A stretch of 64,000 nt of DNA from Pseudeuparius sepicola (taxonomy: Eukaryota > Arthropoda > Insecta > Coleoptera > Anthribidae). Positions 45,580-58,712 of this stretch are shown one piece after another; the stretch's first letter is position 1; every line of letters starts with the position of its first letter. Made by a program: the position numbers and the translations under genes. The notes under the pieces are model-generated. The model was not told the DNA's origin. It searched no databases and saw only the letters and a list, made by a program, of their open reading frames with translations. The stretch is taken from assembly GCA_963920635.1 (NCBI GenBank), contig OY987305.1, positions 21,910,876 through 21,974,875 on the forward strand. Reading direction: 5' to 3'.

Positions 45580-47047
45580 ATCAAAGTGTTCTATCTAACA
45601 ATTATTATGTAAGTAGTAATTCTGTTTGCTACAACTATTGTAAGTATCGCAAAAAAACATTTTTTGCTGGTTTTCTACGTTTGGATCATTATTTTTAACC
45701 GCTTTGGTTAATAAAAATGTTTTGAATTAAGTAAAAATTTAATGGCGTACATAACCACAATACAGGAGGAAACAGTGCTTTTATGCTGTGTCATCAAAAA
45801 TCTAAATGCACAACATTCATTTTTAAAGGGCAATTGAATGCAATATTCTGGCGAATGAAATAGAAAAACGCACAAATCTTTTAACATTTAAAGATAAATT
45901 ATTGGAACATAGACTGACAATTTAATCTGACATAATTATATTACATACCTATACAGGTACATTTTTGTAAGTATATATTGTAATTTGAAATAATGGATTT
46001 TAATTATTATCATCATACACCGGATTAAATTGATGACGTTTTATACCTAAGTAAGATGAAAATGCTACTGCAACTATTAAAATTTCTTGTTGTTGTTGTT
46101 GCTATTATTATTATTGTTATTGTTATTACCGATATAATTGGTGACATCCAAGAAAATAAATTACTACCATCGTTGAGCTACCACTTAAATATAATTTCTT
46201 CCAATTTCTTCATTTCAGAGACGGAGCTGACTGGTGCGTTGGCCGAACTTTCTTAATTGCAAAGGTAACGTGCGCGCCAAAATTGTCTATAATTTTCGTT
46301 GGCCTTTCCGGAATTACTAACGAAGAGCTACCAGTGAATTTAGTGGGCCAAGGGCTATACATGCCGTCCGTGCTGCAAGAGACAGTCATAGTTGTGAATC
46401 TATATATATAAGATCTCTCTATTCTATCAAGGTAATTATTTGTAGTTGTTGCGCGAAACAGTTTATACAAGGTAAACAATGAGAGCGGTGCGCTGTAAAT
46501 TTACGAAGTTTTGCGCGAAATTAAGCCCGTTTTTCGCGAATATTTGCTAGTGATGTTTGTGACCCGGTTGTGATGGTTTTGTGATAAAGTCAATTAAAAA
46601 TCGTTGTGCCATCTATAGTTCTTTTGTTTGTGGCCCCGAAGATAAGTGCCCGAGATATATTGAGAACGAGAAACCCGGACCAGAGAAGTCATAAATATTA
46701 TTACTATAATAACAATCCACCATTAAAATAATAATCATAGTTTAGGCACTACTAGATAACCGTCTCAAGTGTTTTCTGAAATATTTGGCATAATCGTTAA
46801 TAGTGAATTAACAATAATTTTTCCCCATCGGCATTATATGCCAATATTTGGAAATAATAACTAACACTACTGCTAATAAAAAAATATATTGATTTCAACG
46901 AAGCGTAAAAGATACGAGTTTGTCCACGGTTGGAGTGGATAAGAGGGAAACTTTTTTGTTTTACATTTTACGGGAAAAAGGACACTTCATAAAAAGTTTT
47001 GCCTGTTTTAAAAATGAGGTTGCCATGGAGAAATTTAACATTTAATG
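45580..47047. other. No gene supported
   Basis: The frame at 46056-46256 is hydrophobic because it crosses GTT and ATT microsatellite, and I do not accept it as a gene. 46250-46690 is somewhat GC-richer but has no domain. Confidence 0.4.
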
Positions 47048-47893
47048 TACGGGGTGTCCAGAAAAAGATAATTTAATCCTTGACGTTATTTTGCACTATA
47101 CCTACTTCACATAGTAAGTGTTCCTTTTCCCAGTAAAATATAAAATATAAAAGGTTTCCCTCTTTGTTCTTATTGTTCTAAAAATCATTGTTTCTGAGAT
47201 ATACGTTGTTTTTTTGGAATAAGATACCTATGATTTCCAGATGCGTAACGTCATTATGGTAAATCTGAAGGAAATGAAAATAGCAAAAACGACTATGGAA
47301 AGTCATAACACAATCCAAGACTATAAAAAATTGTCAAAAATTGTTTTTAACAAACACGAAGTGATTTTTAAACTTGGCATTTAACATCCAGTATATTTCC
47401 TAAGAAGAAAGCTGCAACCCGCCTGCTTATAAAAACTTTTTTGGCTTGAGTTCTTCCAAAGTCGTTTTTCCTACTTTCGTTTCCTTTAGTATGACCCCAT
47501 CTGGAAATCTTATTAATTAATCTTATTCTAAAAACCCTGTAATAGTTTTTAAGAAAAATTTAAAAGATACAAAAATGAGAGAAATTAATTTGTTGGAGGG
47601 ATAAAAGATCATGTCATCCTTGTCACATGATCATGCCAAGTCTTTTTGAGTTACAATAATGAGAACCAAGTGATCGAATTGGGTACAAATAGTTAATTAT
47701 TTGTACCAAATCTCACCTCGATGTCTCTAAAATTGACAATGTAACCAAATACCGATTTTTGAGATTCGGCTGTAACCCCTCTTCATCTTCTAAGGGGATC
47801 ATTTTTGAGTATAGGTCAGTGTGGTTAAATCACCACATTTTGATGTCAAGAATCTAGGGTTATTGGGTTGGCCTTCTCTTCTGGGACACCCTC
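47048..47893. mobile_element. Candidate TACAG-type element with inner inverted repeat
   Basis: The left end TACGGGGTGTCCAGAAAAAG and right end TTCTGGGACACCCTCTATA oppose each other. Inside, ATTTCCAGATGCG (47234) pairs with CATCTGGAAAT (47500) and AGCAAAAACGACTATGG with CCAAAGTCGTTTTTCC. The outer arms are otherwise weakly matched. Confidence 0.5.
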
Positions 47894-48840
47894 TATAAAC
47901 CATATTTTTAATAATCTGGGTAGCGTGGACTGAAAGTAATGTCACATTTAATGACAGTTGTATAAAAAAATTGTATATTTTCTTATCGGAGATATTGAAT
48001 AAATGTAATTTGTAATTGACTCCCTTATTTTTGAGTATTTTCATGAATGGTATTCAAAAAAACTTTTTTTTTAATTTCTGTACGCTGTTAAAAAATCACT
48101 ACTAAAGAAACACCCTGTATTTTTTTTGATAATCTAACGAAAGTATTTAGAAAATTAAAATATCCATACTTTCTTAAATACATGGAAACATTCCGATATT
48201 TTTTCAAGCAGGTTATAAATGCGTTGAGTTCTGCTCCCAAGGATTTTGATAATTTTTTCATGCATTCCATTTCATGTGAACAAGTTTATATAGGTACCTA
48301 CATAGGAAGTGTTCAACTAGAGTAGTGTATCTAATTGTCATTTTTTATGGCTATTGTGTCTGAGCAAGCTATCCCAAAAGTACTTATCCGCACGTTTGGC
48401 ATTGGTTGATTTAATATTTAATATTCTATGGGCGACATTATTAATTGTCATGTTTATTATAATACCATCCTACTCTAGATCAGTAGCTACTTTGATATAC
48501 TTAGATAAGTCAGTATATTCGACTATAAATCTTTAAATGTATGAGTGTAATAAGTAGTGGCCTGTAGTGAGTTCAATCCGACTATATAGAGGAGAATACC
48601 GTGGAATAAACATTTATTAGTACATAAACTTGATTGCATATTCCGTAAATGAGCTATCAAGACATGAGACCCCGTTTTGAAAATAATGAATGAAAGGGAT
48701 TATTGATACATACCTAATATTCCCAACCAAAAGGACCTCCGACATTGACATTTTTTAGATTTTGAAGAAAATTAGCCTTGACAAAAATGTATGTTTTACG
48801 AAAGTATTCCAAAATTTCCCACAACTCCTAAAACAATAAA
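47894..48840. other. No gene recognised
   Basis: One isolated TACAG-type end (GAAACACCCTGTATTTT near 48105-48122). Frames have no domains. Confidence 0.4.
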
Positions 48841-49968
48841 CAAGGTGTCCCAGGTTTTTTAATCAGGATTTCGAAATTTTGTAGAAAAACTCATTGTATA
48901 AGATGAGTTGCTCATATAAACATAGGCCTTAAAGTTCTTCGTTTCTGAGAGACAAGGCATTGTAGTTCTCTTTTTAAAATTGAATTACCGCAAAATAATC
49001 AAGCTGCTGAATTGATTTGGTACTGCAGTGTTTTCGGGGATAGATAATGAGCTGAAAATGTCAATTTCTGCGTATCTCACAGAGGGCGCCACTAGCACTA
49101 TTTTTCGTGCTCTTATTAATAACTTTTTTGAGGTTATATTTTTCGCCTTGCAGGTCCATCATTTTAGTTCATATTTTCGTTTGCAACAAAAGTGGACTCG
49201 TATTTCATATAACGTTAAAATCAACCGTTTGGGTTGAAACTGCCAAAACCTGCCCCAAAACATTCGAAACCAAATTGTTTACCTACCGCTTTCAAATGTT
49301 ACAGATCAACTGTACATTCAAATTGAAGAAAAAATGCCAAATGGCCATTGGTTAAAACGTCATTGATTTTCTAGGGTGTCCAAATTTTGTCAAATTCAAT
49401 CCTTATTCCATGTTGACAGCGAATAATTTTGGTTCATTGTTCATATGGATTTTTTGTTCACTTTAAATGGTACAGTTGATCTGTAACATTTGAAAGAGGT
49501 AGGTGAAAATTTTATGTTTAGAATGTTGGAGTTAAAGGTGTTTTGGGGCACGTCTTGGCAATTTCAACCCAAACGGTTGATTTTATCGAAACAAAACTAT
49601 ACTTTTGTTGCAAAAAAAGAGATGAGCTAACATAATGGACCTGCAAGACTAGAAAGATAACCTCTCAAAAGTTATGAGTAAAAGGACGATCCAAAAATAG
49701 CGCAAGGGGCGCCCTCTTTGAGATACGTAGAAATTTTCAGCTTATTCTCCATCCCCAAGAAAACAGCACACAGCAGTGCCAAATATCAGGCCAGCAGCTT
49801 GATTATTTTCGGAGATATTGACATAATCCGATTTTAAACAGAGAAATTCAACGACTGTGTCTCAGAATCCAGGAACTTTAGGACCTATGTTTATATGAGC
49901 AACCCACATTACAATGAGTTTTTCTACAAAATGCAAAGTCCTGATCAAAAAACCTTGGACACTCTGTA
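48841..49968. mobile_element. 1.13 kb palindromic element
   Basis: The left end AAGGTGTCCCAGGTTTTTTA pairs with the right end AAAAAACCTTGGACACTCTGTA. The arms match along most of ~530 bp, for example TTTTAACG...CAACCGTTTGGGTTG with its complement and CAAATGTTACAGATCAACTG with its complement. A separate TAGGGTGTCCAAATTT lies near the axis (49373). No transposase. A part of its right arm recurs at 60494-60957. Confidence 0.85.
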
Positions 49969-49969
49969 T

Positions 49970-52900
49970 ACCTAACGTAGAAACTGACAAATTGCCACAA
50001 CCATTCTCAGTCCCTAGTAATGCTAACACCCTCCACTTTGTTTTCCGATGTAATAGAACATTTTAAATTTTAAACCGTTTTTATATTTGAAATTAGTTTG
50101 CCTAAACATTTTTTAACTTTTTAAAGACAAATATTTTGGTGTAGCTACAATTTTACAAAAATATAGATTTTACTATTTTAAATTAAATAACTAATATATT
50201 TTTGGAGATAAGATCAAATTATACAGGGTGTGCCCGGTTGTTTTAGACAAACTTTGACATTTTGTAGAAAACGTTATTGTAGGAAAAAAGTTCCTATAAA
50301 CATGGATGCATAATCAATAAGTACATAGTTACGTGGAAGAACGCCCGTTCAAATTTACCAGTGGCGTGCGTGCCAAAAGGTACAAAACCGTCAACAGACC
50401 ACCTGCTAATTTTTGCGTGCTGCTACCAGCTACCATGCATAAATAATGTTTTTTTCAAAATTTGTGAGAAGTCTCTTGCTCTTAGAAATAGGTATTAGAA
50501 ATGAGAAAAATTACGGGATTTGTTTAAAAACCACTGGCTTAGAAATTATATTTTAAAAGGCTGCTATATTTACACCCACGCACGCACTAAGTAGGCACTG
50601 TAGGCAGCCCTGCAGCACCTACCTGTAAATCTTGAAGACCTATTACGTCGTATCCAGTTTGAAGTCGATATCACTTTCAGTTATTGAGATAAAAAATAAA
50701 CTATGAAAAATAATGACTTTTTAAACACTCTGTATCTCGAAACCTAACGGTTTACACCACCATATTTATATGATTTTTTCTTATAAAACGACTTCGTTTC
50801 TACAAAGTTACAGTTTGTCTACAAAAACCGAGGACACATCCTCTTTTTAAAAGTATTCGGGAAATGTGTAGGTATAGATCGAGCCCTACGACTTTTCTTT
50901 AAAACAGTTTTTAGAAGCAAAAAAAATATTTAAAATTAAAAAACTGTGGGCGTTTTATATTTCAATAAACTAGATATTATACAAACAACTACTGTTTATA
51001 CAATCAACGCAAAATTATTAATAATGCATTTAGGTAACTAATTTCTGACTAATTAGTAGTAGAATACTTAGTAAATATGAGGACTTTCTTTTTGCAACAA
51101 ATGAAGAGTAATTAGTTTTACATATTTGACCATAAATATACAAATTCCTAACTTATTTGAAACTGAAATCAATAACTATACTGTCAATTCACAACCTAAT
51201 ATGCTATAGTTATCTTTGTCTGGTGGGGTCCGTCTAACAATAATTGAATTTAATTATTACATATAAAAAATACAATGTTAACAATGTAATGTTAACAATC
51301 ATTATTTAATTCTAGTCTTCTAAAGGTGTTTCCGTACAATTATTTCCAGCATTTGTTTTTTTATGTGGCTATTCTCTGACAAATTACCTATCTTTATTCA
51401 TGCGGTCATTTGCGGACAGTACCTACTAGAAGTCCTTAATAGTCGGTTTAAATTAATCAATCTCCAATAGAAGTGACACATAATTTTTGCCAGTGACACC
51501 TACCGACGAATATGCTAATACAATTAGTCTAATCACATTCCATTGTTTGGTGGTGTACTTATTTGCATTATAAAGCTAACCTGTATTATTGCTCTATATA
51601 TTTTTTTTCATAAGGAAAATTCCGACCTGAGCGTAATATGGATATTAATATTTATTACATGGATTTTACATTTTTTACTGATAATAATAATTAATATACC
51701 ACATTCCATGCAAATATGACAATGTTTCTGTATGCATGTCCTGAATTTTAAGTTTGTACACACCCCGAAGAATTTGGGAGCGCACTTTCTATCATCTTCA
51801 TGATAAATTTGAACCCTACTCGTATTTTTATTCTCGATAATTTTTTCCACGACTATTAAAAAACACTATAAATTTGCAAATTAATTGATTGAATTGCACC
51901 TACTGTCCGTAATTAGGTACAAAAACTGTGTAGCTATGAAATAATAAAACACACAACTCTTGCCCAATCAACAAACTGAATTTTCATAACAGTACAAACT
52001 AAATAGGATGTTTTTCGTGCAATAACTTATAAAATTTCGTTTTGGTCAGCTATGCTAACGTAGGTGAAAGCCTTATGACGTATGTCATTATTCGATAGAT
52101 ACCACGTTGTACTATTGTCAACATAGGTCTCGACGACGTTTATAAAGATGGTTATAGTTTGGTGAGTTTGTTTTGTGATACTTCGGTAATCTCAACATTT
52201 TTATCGTGTATCAGTTGTTCATAATTTAATCTGTGTTCAAACTCTTCCCACAACCAACCTGTTTGATAACCTATGGTTAAACATTTATAAAAAGTGGGGA
52301 TAAAAACTACTATCAAAAATAAGTTAACATGAATACTCTGGAAAAATATCCTAATCCGTCAATTTATGATTTAATAATTGTAGAGAAGGGCTTTAAGAAT
52401 ATTCCAAATAATTATACAGTTTATAGAGCCTCTCTAAATATGTTGCATGGTTTTTTAACTATGAAAAGATTATCTTATTAATTGGTTATCTTGACTGAAA
52501 TCACAGGAAGAATTCGATATTTCAAGGTAGCCATTATATTATCATAAATTTGGGAAATGGGGATAAACGAAGTCACAGAAGTTTTATATGACAAAAGAGA
52601 CATAAAACTGTGTTTTCCTTGTAAACATTTCTGGCTAATTATACATATAAATTTATTATTATGCTATTGTTGGTCACTGTAGACCTTTTGTCAGTTTTAA
52701 ATAATGAGCTCCCTGTATTCTGGCTTCTATGTGATAGTACTTAAGTACTTCTAATTTTTTGGTTAGAGAAGAAATATTTGGTAGAAGTTAATAATTTTAT
52801 AAAAGCTTGGTTTTTATTTCGTATTATTGCCATTCCTGTATCAATAAAGAAATACATAATTAAATTCTACCCACCTCTTTAAATGAAGAAAAATACAACT

Positions 52901-53270
52901 TCGAAAATTAATTAAACGAATCGAAGGGCGCGAAGTAAAATCAAGATTATGAGAAAGTGACCAATCTCTTTTTGGCTTACCTAATTTTTCGATATTGTAT
53001 CCAGGATATTGTAGGCACTTTACCTAAACCAAAAGGAAGTTTTTATCATCTGTCAAAATATGCTTGATAGATATATCTTAAAAATAAAAATTCCGCAAAA
53101 ATTATTTTCTATAGGTAACATAGCAAATTCCAAAATACCAAAACATCAAATTTCAATCCTTCAATTTTTTTGCTATTCACACCTCTATATAATAATAATT
53201 ATTATTAGGTACAGTCAATCAGGAGACACCCTAATATTATTTTAAAAATACTTAAACACATTGCCGATTG
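49970..53270. other. Long stretch without genes
   Basis: About 3.3 kb. One unpaired end, TACAGGGTGTGCCCGGTTG, at 50223, continues as TTTTGTAGAAAACGTTATTG, which resembles the end of the 48.8 kb element. Otherwise AT-rich, with only short frames without domains. Confidence 0.45.
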
Positions 53271-53716
53271 TACAGGGTGTCCCATTTTTGGTGTTTTTGG
53301 GTGTTTTTCTCAAAAATCTCGGTTATTATTAAAGCTAGAGGGTTGCGGTTTTCACGTCACTGTACTACTTTTTTGAGAGGAATTTGGTGGACCAATCAGA
53401 TTTCAGATAAGTTTTATAGTTTCCGCGCATTGGCGCAGGACTGAAATTTTCGTAAATCTCTCTCCTGGCTACAACTTATATATATCGACAAATTTAATCA
53501 ACTATTTTTATAGATTTTTTGGCGTAGAATCGAATGGAATAATTAGTTTTTTTTGGTAGCGTTAATAGTTTTTCAGATATGAACTATGGTTTCCATTTAA
53601 AAAAATATATAACTTTGGTTTATATCTCAAAAACTATTCACGCTACCAAAAAAACTAATTATTCCATTCGATTCTACGCCAAAAAATTTAAAAAAATAGT
53701 TGATTAAATTTTTCGA

Positions 53717-54430
53717 TATATACAGTTTGAGTCACATCTAAAGGCAGAGCCGAACACACAAGGTAGAACTCGCTAAAATAAGCACATATGCTTAATAAAC
53801 ATTAGCCCAAAAAAGCTTGGTTCTCCATATACAGCGTGTTGAAAATTTTCCAAAAATAACATATTTTTTTAATTTTTTCGACCCCATTTAGGAATTCCAA
53901 CCAAATTTGGTACACATTATACACTGGACGGTTGTCATTTTGTGGAATAATTTGACCCCGTTCCGATCACCAGCGGCGTAGGTACTGTAAATAATTGTAG
54001 AAAAAAAGTAGTACGGCCCTGTGCAAAACCAAAAATTTTGCCTTTTTTGGATAGCCCATTTAATTTGGAACAAAAAGTGCCTCTTGGTATTTTTTTATTT
54101 CTGGTACAGTTTCTTCTTCGTAATTTCGGATTTTTTAAACTAGTGTCAAGGTAATTATGCTGGCATTTAAAATAAAATTATTTGTATCTACGCCGCTGCT
54201 CATCTGAACAGGGCCAAATTATTGCACAAAATGACAACCCATAATATGTATAAAATAATTCCTAAACGGGCTACAAAAAAAATAAAAAATATTTGGGAAA
54301 GTTTCAACACTCTGTATATGGAGAACCAAGCGTTTTTGAGCTAATGTTTATTAAGCATAATATGTGCTTATTTTAGCGAATTCTACCTTGTGTTTTCGGC
54401 TCTGCCTTTAGATGTGACTCACCCTGTATA
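53717..54430. mobile_element. Element inserted in the right arm at TATA
   Basis: The ends CAGTTTGAGTCACATCTAAA and TTTAGATGTGACTCACCCTG are inverted and flanked by TATA. Arms are ~111 bp each and meet at GGTTCTCCATATATGGAGAACC except that a third element lies between the halves. Confidence 0.85.
53828..54318. mobile_element. Innermost element, at the axis of 53717-54430
   Basis: Ends TATACAGCGTGTTGAAA and TTTCAACACTCTGTATA. The interior is imperfectly palindromic (CATTTTGTGGAATAATTTGA with CAAATTATTGCACAAAATG; GGCGTAG with CTACGCC). Non-coding; the frame at 53888-54073 is incidental. Confidence 0.75.
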
Positions 54431-54813
54431 AGTTGTAGCCAGGAGAGAGGTTTCCAATAAAAATCGAAAATTTCAGTCCTGCGACAATGCGGGGAAACTA
54501 TAAAATTTATCTAAAATCTGATTGGTTCACCAAATTTCTCTCAAAAAAGTCGTACAGTGACGTGAAAACCGCAACCCTCTAGCTTTAATATTAACCGAGA
54601 TTTTTGAGAAAAACACACAAAAACACCCAAAATGGGACACCCTGTACACTGATCAATGCATACAAAAGTAATAAAAACTTTTGATCTTGACATTGTGGAA
54701 ATCGAGTTATTGGTAAAATGGATCGTCGAATGTATTTGAAGTTCATTTCAATATAAATATGGTTTTCTTGAAATCGGCATTAATATGTCCCAAAATCGTC
54801 ATTAAAAGCACAG

Positions 54814-54850
54814 AAATCGTACAATAATGTAGCCCATTATTGTACGATTT
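54814..54850. repeat. Perfect 16 bp hairpin
   Basis: AAATCGTACAATAATG and its exact complement CATTATTGTACGATTT are separated by five bases. No T-run terminator role applies in this setting; it is probably a small repeat remnant. Confidence 0.8.
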
Positions 54851-55254
54851 TTTCAATAAGTAGGCCTTGGCGAGATGTAAACATCAAACGTCAGACGCGG
54901 AGAATTCGCCCGTCAAATGTGACCAAATATTCAAAACCCGGCCGATAAAGGCTCATTTAACTTTTCGTACACATTGCGAAATTGTTTCCTATAGAAGCGC
55001 AATCCTTCAGTATACATATTTTAGTAAATTTGAATATCAATAGATTTGTTGTGTATAGGCTGCACAAGAAGCAGCAGTTTGGTTTTTCAGTCAGAAGGTG
55101 CCGTCAGAAGGTGCCGGTCATTATACTTGTCCTAGGTAGAGCGATCGGTAAAGTCAAGCAACGCCGCGTGTAGTCGGTTCGGGGACGGGTGATCCCTTAT
55201 TATTATTTTCTTGCCTAATAAAGCATTTTTTTCCGATTTCAAAAAAAAATATAA

Positions 55255-55376
55255 TATGTACCTCGGCACTGAAGTTCTTTTTATGACTCATGTGGTTTAT
55301 TTGCCTCGGCCAGAGGCCTCAGCAACTAAACTCCACATGAGTCATAAAAAGTTGAACTTCAGTGCTTTGGTACATA
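55255..55376. repeat. Hairpin element, ~41 bp arms
   Basis: TATGTACCTCGGCACTGAAG leading into TTTTTATGACTCATGTGG pairs with CCACATGAGTCATAAAAAG leading into a GTGCTTTGGTACATA end. The loop contains CTCGGCCAGAGGCCTC. A run of nine A lies just before it. Confidence 0.75.
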
Positions 55377-55513
55377 AATAACTATTAAAGTATGCTTTCT
55401 TTATTTCAAGCTCAAGTACTTAGGAGTTATTTCTATCTCTAGAATGTGGATCTGATCTATGTATGCGTGGACACACATTATATTCCGTTACTCAATGATT
55501 GTATATGTATACA

Positions 55514-56112
55514 GTGACAGTGTGTCAGGTTTTTTTATTAACACCCCTGAAAATCTAAGTATACTGCGAGAATTAAACGTGACAATATTTTTTTATACAG
55601 GGTGTTTCGTTAAGGGTGAAGAGGTACCATATCTCAGAAATTAATAGTCCTGGAGCTTTGGGAAAAAATCTTCTTAAGTAATGTGGTCGCGAAAAATTGC
55701 TGGAAATTATTTTTAAGTTCGTAGGTCGGTGTTTGAAACAGTAAATTTGAAAAATGTGTTTTCTCAAAAAAAAAAAGACTTTTAAAGTATATCAAAAATA
55801 ATGTTATTGCACTGTTCAGCAAATTCTGAACAATTTTCGTTAAGAGTTTTTTGCTCTAGATCTTCAAATATTTGAAACCAATGAAATCTTTTCCTTACTA
55901 AATTAATATACTTATTTAAATTTTCCCTGTATCATACGCAAGTTAGTAAGTATCCGAAACTACCATTTGTTAACCGTAAATAAACTTTAATTAATGTCAA
56001 TAAACGTTTCTCTGTGTGAAAAGCACCTCTTCAGAATATCGCAGAAGGCCAGGCTTTCGTGGAGATGCCAAACCAATACTTCGAAAACGATGACCTTTCA
56101 GGGACATATTTA
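55514..56112. mobile_element. Second copy of the 38.4-39.3 kb outer family, with an insertion
   Basis: TTTATTAACACCCCTGAAAATC near the left side, and GAGATGCCAAACCAATACTT with GATGACCTTTCAGGGACATA on the right, match the right flank of the 39 kb element. A TACAGGGTGTTTCGTTAAGG end inside (55597) marks a further insertion, with no clear partner. Confidence 0.6.
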
Positions 56113-56460
56113 CAAAAAAACCTTTATAAAGACAAAGTTTTATTTAAGCCATGTACCAAAACGGATAAAATAAGTTTAGGTTTTCGATAAGATAATTCAA
56201 TGCCAAATTGCGACAATTTTTTATAAATCAAAAAGCTTGTCGTGCGAATTGTAAAGAAAATACATATTTTGGCAAGTAGGTACTTGCTTATCAACCAATC
56301 ACTGTCCAATAAAATTAATTGGTACCTACTTTTTTGAACATTTCGAGCGACAAGCTTTTTGGTTGGTCGCTATTTAATTGAATTATCTTAACGGAAACAC
56401 CTAAGCCTATTTGTTTTAGTACATGGCTTAAATGGAAGCTTGTTTTTAAAAAGGTTTTTA
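56113..56460. repeat. AT-rich palindrome, copy 2 (uninterrupted)
   Basis: Inverse relative of 1040-1750. Arms pair around AAAAAGCTTGTCG and CGACAAGCTTTTT, and around TTTAAGCCATGTAC and GTACATGGCTTAAA. The inner part holds GCAAGTAGGTACTTGC, the site that carries the insert in copy 1. Confidence 0.75.
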
Positions 56461-56499
56461 TCTTTTATTTTATTTCCTCCTTTTTAGTACATATTCGAT

Positions 56500-57060
56500 T
56501 CCCATGTCAGGAGGGTTGTAAAGAAAGTTAGTCCACCATCTTGGGGCATCTGTCATATTGGATTTAGTATGACGTCACTTACCTTATCTTTTTGTACTGG
56601 TCAAAGGCTTTCATATGATAGGTACCCACGTGAAGTAGGTTGTGAAAAAATAGATAATTGGCCATCTTGGGGCGGCCACATATTGGATTTAGTATGACGC
56701 CACTTAACTTATTGTCTTAAACCCGTCAAACACTTTCATTTGACACCTGTGTCAAGGAAGTTGTGAAGAAATAGGTAATAAGCCATATTGGGCGAACGCC
56801 ATCTTGGATTTCGTGTGAAGTCACTCTCCTTATCGTTTTCTACTCCTAAAATCCTTTCATTTGATACCCATATCGAGGAGGTTGTGAAGAAATAGGTAAT
56901 CCGCTATTTTGGAGTTGCGGCCATTTTGAAAAAATCACAATACTAGATTGCATTGTCACCAAAAACCAAAAGAGCAAAATTTCAGCTCAATCGGTTGGGT
57001 GGAAGTAAATAAAGTAAAGTAAAAAGTAAATTCAATTAGCAGGACACGTACATATACCTA
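56500..57060. repeat. Imperfect ~130 bp tandem array, copy 2
   Basis: Four units with ATTGGATTTAGTATGACGTC, CTTTCATTTGATAC and GGTTGTGAAGAAATAGGTAA phrases, ending with AATTTCAGCTCAATCGGTTG. Inverse of 590-1020. Confidence 0.75.
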
Positions 57061-57539
57061 CTCTTTTTTTTCTGTCTATAGGTAGCCGTATCTTAATTAG
57101 AACTTGTTTTTTTACTAATCAGAAGGGCACTATGAACTTAACTTAAACTATTAATATGTTTCTAAATAATAAAGCAGAAAGTTCAACTTACTGCTCCCTT
57201 TTGTAGTATTTTGCTAACTCATATATTAATTATTATAGGAAACCAGCTTGTTTTTACAGCTCTTTTAATTAGCTTTTACTTCTTTTTAAGTACGGGGCAT
57301 TTAGGGAAATAAACAGTAATAATTATTGTGATAACAAGGTGCCACTTGGTATAGGGTGGCCCATCCAAGTCGAAAAAGTGTGTTACGAGGAGGCAGGTTA
57401 ACATGAAATCGTCATTCAAAGAATTATATTGTAGTAAAAATTAAGGGGAATTTGATGGTGTACTCAGATTTTATATACGGGGGTCGGTAAATAAGTTATC
57501 GCGAAAAATAATATTTTGCTAAATAAAAAAAAATACATT

Positions 57540-58712
57540 TTTTTACCTACACAACCATTATAAAACCTTCAAGTAGTATTCCTAAATATTTAGTGTTTTG
57601 AAATAACTTCTGTAGGTATTAGCGAAAATGAAAGTGATTTTCTCTATTTTACAACTTACACATTCCTTTTAATAGGATTCCTTATAGGATTCCTTTTTTA
57701 ATTCTGATTCCAACGATATTTAATTTGACTAAGTTATCTCCAACCGTTTCCGATATATTTATCAGAGAAGCTCCATTAAACTAGATACCTACATAGTCTC
57801 ATGGTCAGTGTCTGATGTTCGATCCGATTAGGCCAAACACTGACACCAAATTTATGACAAATCAAGTCAGCCATGATAATAAAACTGACGATCAAGTATA
57901 GGATGGTAATTCAATATTTCTATTTACCAGTCAGATTAGTCTAAAATTTTGTTGCTGAAGCTGTTATCAGTTACAGTTTAAATAAATCTCTCGCTGCATC
58001 TCTTTGCGATTTTTCGTTATTTATTCCGAAATAATTATTTAAAATTCGTTCTTTCTCGTTCTCCCCAATTCTAAACCCAATTTTTCTCTTGCTAATCACA
58101 CTTCCTGTCGATCTTAATCAATACAGTTTACATATAAATGAATCACTCGGTACATTTCTATTCGGATATTTGCGAGAATACTTCCTCAAAGTTTATATGT
58201 GTCTTTTATCATTTTTGATAAAGACTTTTAAAATATCACAGCATTCTTCTTTCAAAAACATTTTTTAAAACTGTAACTAGTAACAGCTTCAGTAACAAAA
58301 TTTTAAGACTAATCTGACAGGTTAGTATTGAACTTATACAGCCTACTTGATTGTCAGTTTTATTATCATGGCTGACTCGATTGTCATAAATTTGGTTTTA
58401 GTGTTTGGCCTACTCGGATTGAACATCAGACACTGGCCATAATACCATGTTTCTATTTTACTGGATCTTCTCTGATAATTAATTATATCCGAAACGGTGG
58501 GAGATAAATAGGTCAAATTATATATCGTTGGAATCAGAATTAAAATAGGATTCCTATAGTGGTTAAATAGAATGTGTAAGTTGTAAAATAGAGAAAATAA
58601 CTTTCATTTCCGCTATAATCAGAAGTTATTTCAAAAAACTAAATATTCAGGAATGCTACTTGAAGGTTATCTAATGGTTGTGTACCTAGGTAAAAAAATA
58701 AACTTTCGTGCA
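57540..58712. mobile_element. Palindrome X1 (1.17 kb)
   Basis: TTTACCTACACAACCATTAT pairs with ATGGTTGTGTACCTAGGTAAA. Further in, GACAATCAAG-, CAGATTAG- and TGTTCGATCCGATTAGGCC-type blocks pair with their complements. Axis near 58110. A direct copy of its right arm lies at 60955-61130. Confidence 0.75.

Larger units (their letters stand above)
53271..54646. mobile_element. Palindromic element interrupted in its right arm
   Basis: The ends TACAGGGTGTCCCATTTTTG and AAAATGGGACACCCTGTA are inverted and flanked by TA. The left arm runs through GGCTACAACTTATA into a central palindrome (about 53480-53716) with axis near 53600. The right arm resumes at 54431 with AGTTGTAGCC after the inserted 53717-54430 element. 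Without the insert it would be about 660 bp. Non-coding. Confidence 0.85.

Noticed and set aside
46056..46256. Frame starting with a signal-peptide-like hydrophobic stretch
   Set aside because: The hydrophobic run is translated GTT/ATT microsatellite; no domain or supporting gene structure.
54814..54850. Rho-independent terminator reading of the hairpin
   Set aside because: The setting is eukaryotic and there is no transcript upstream.
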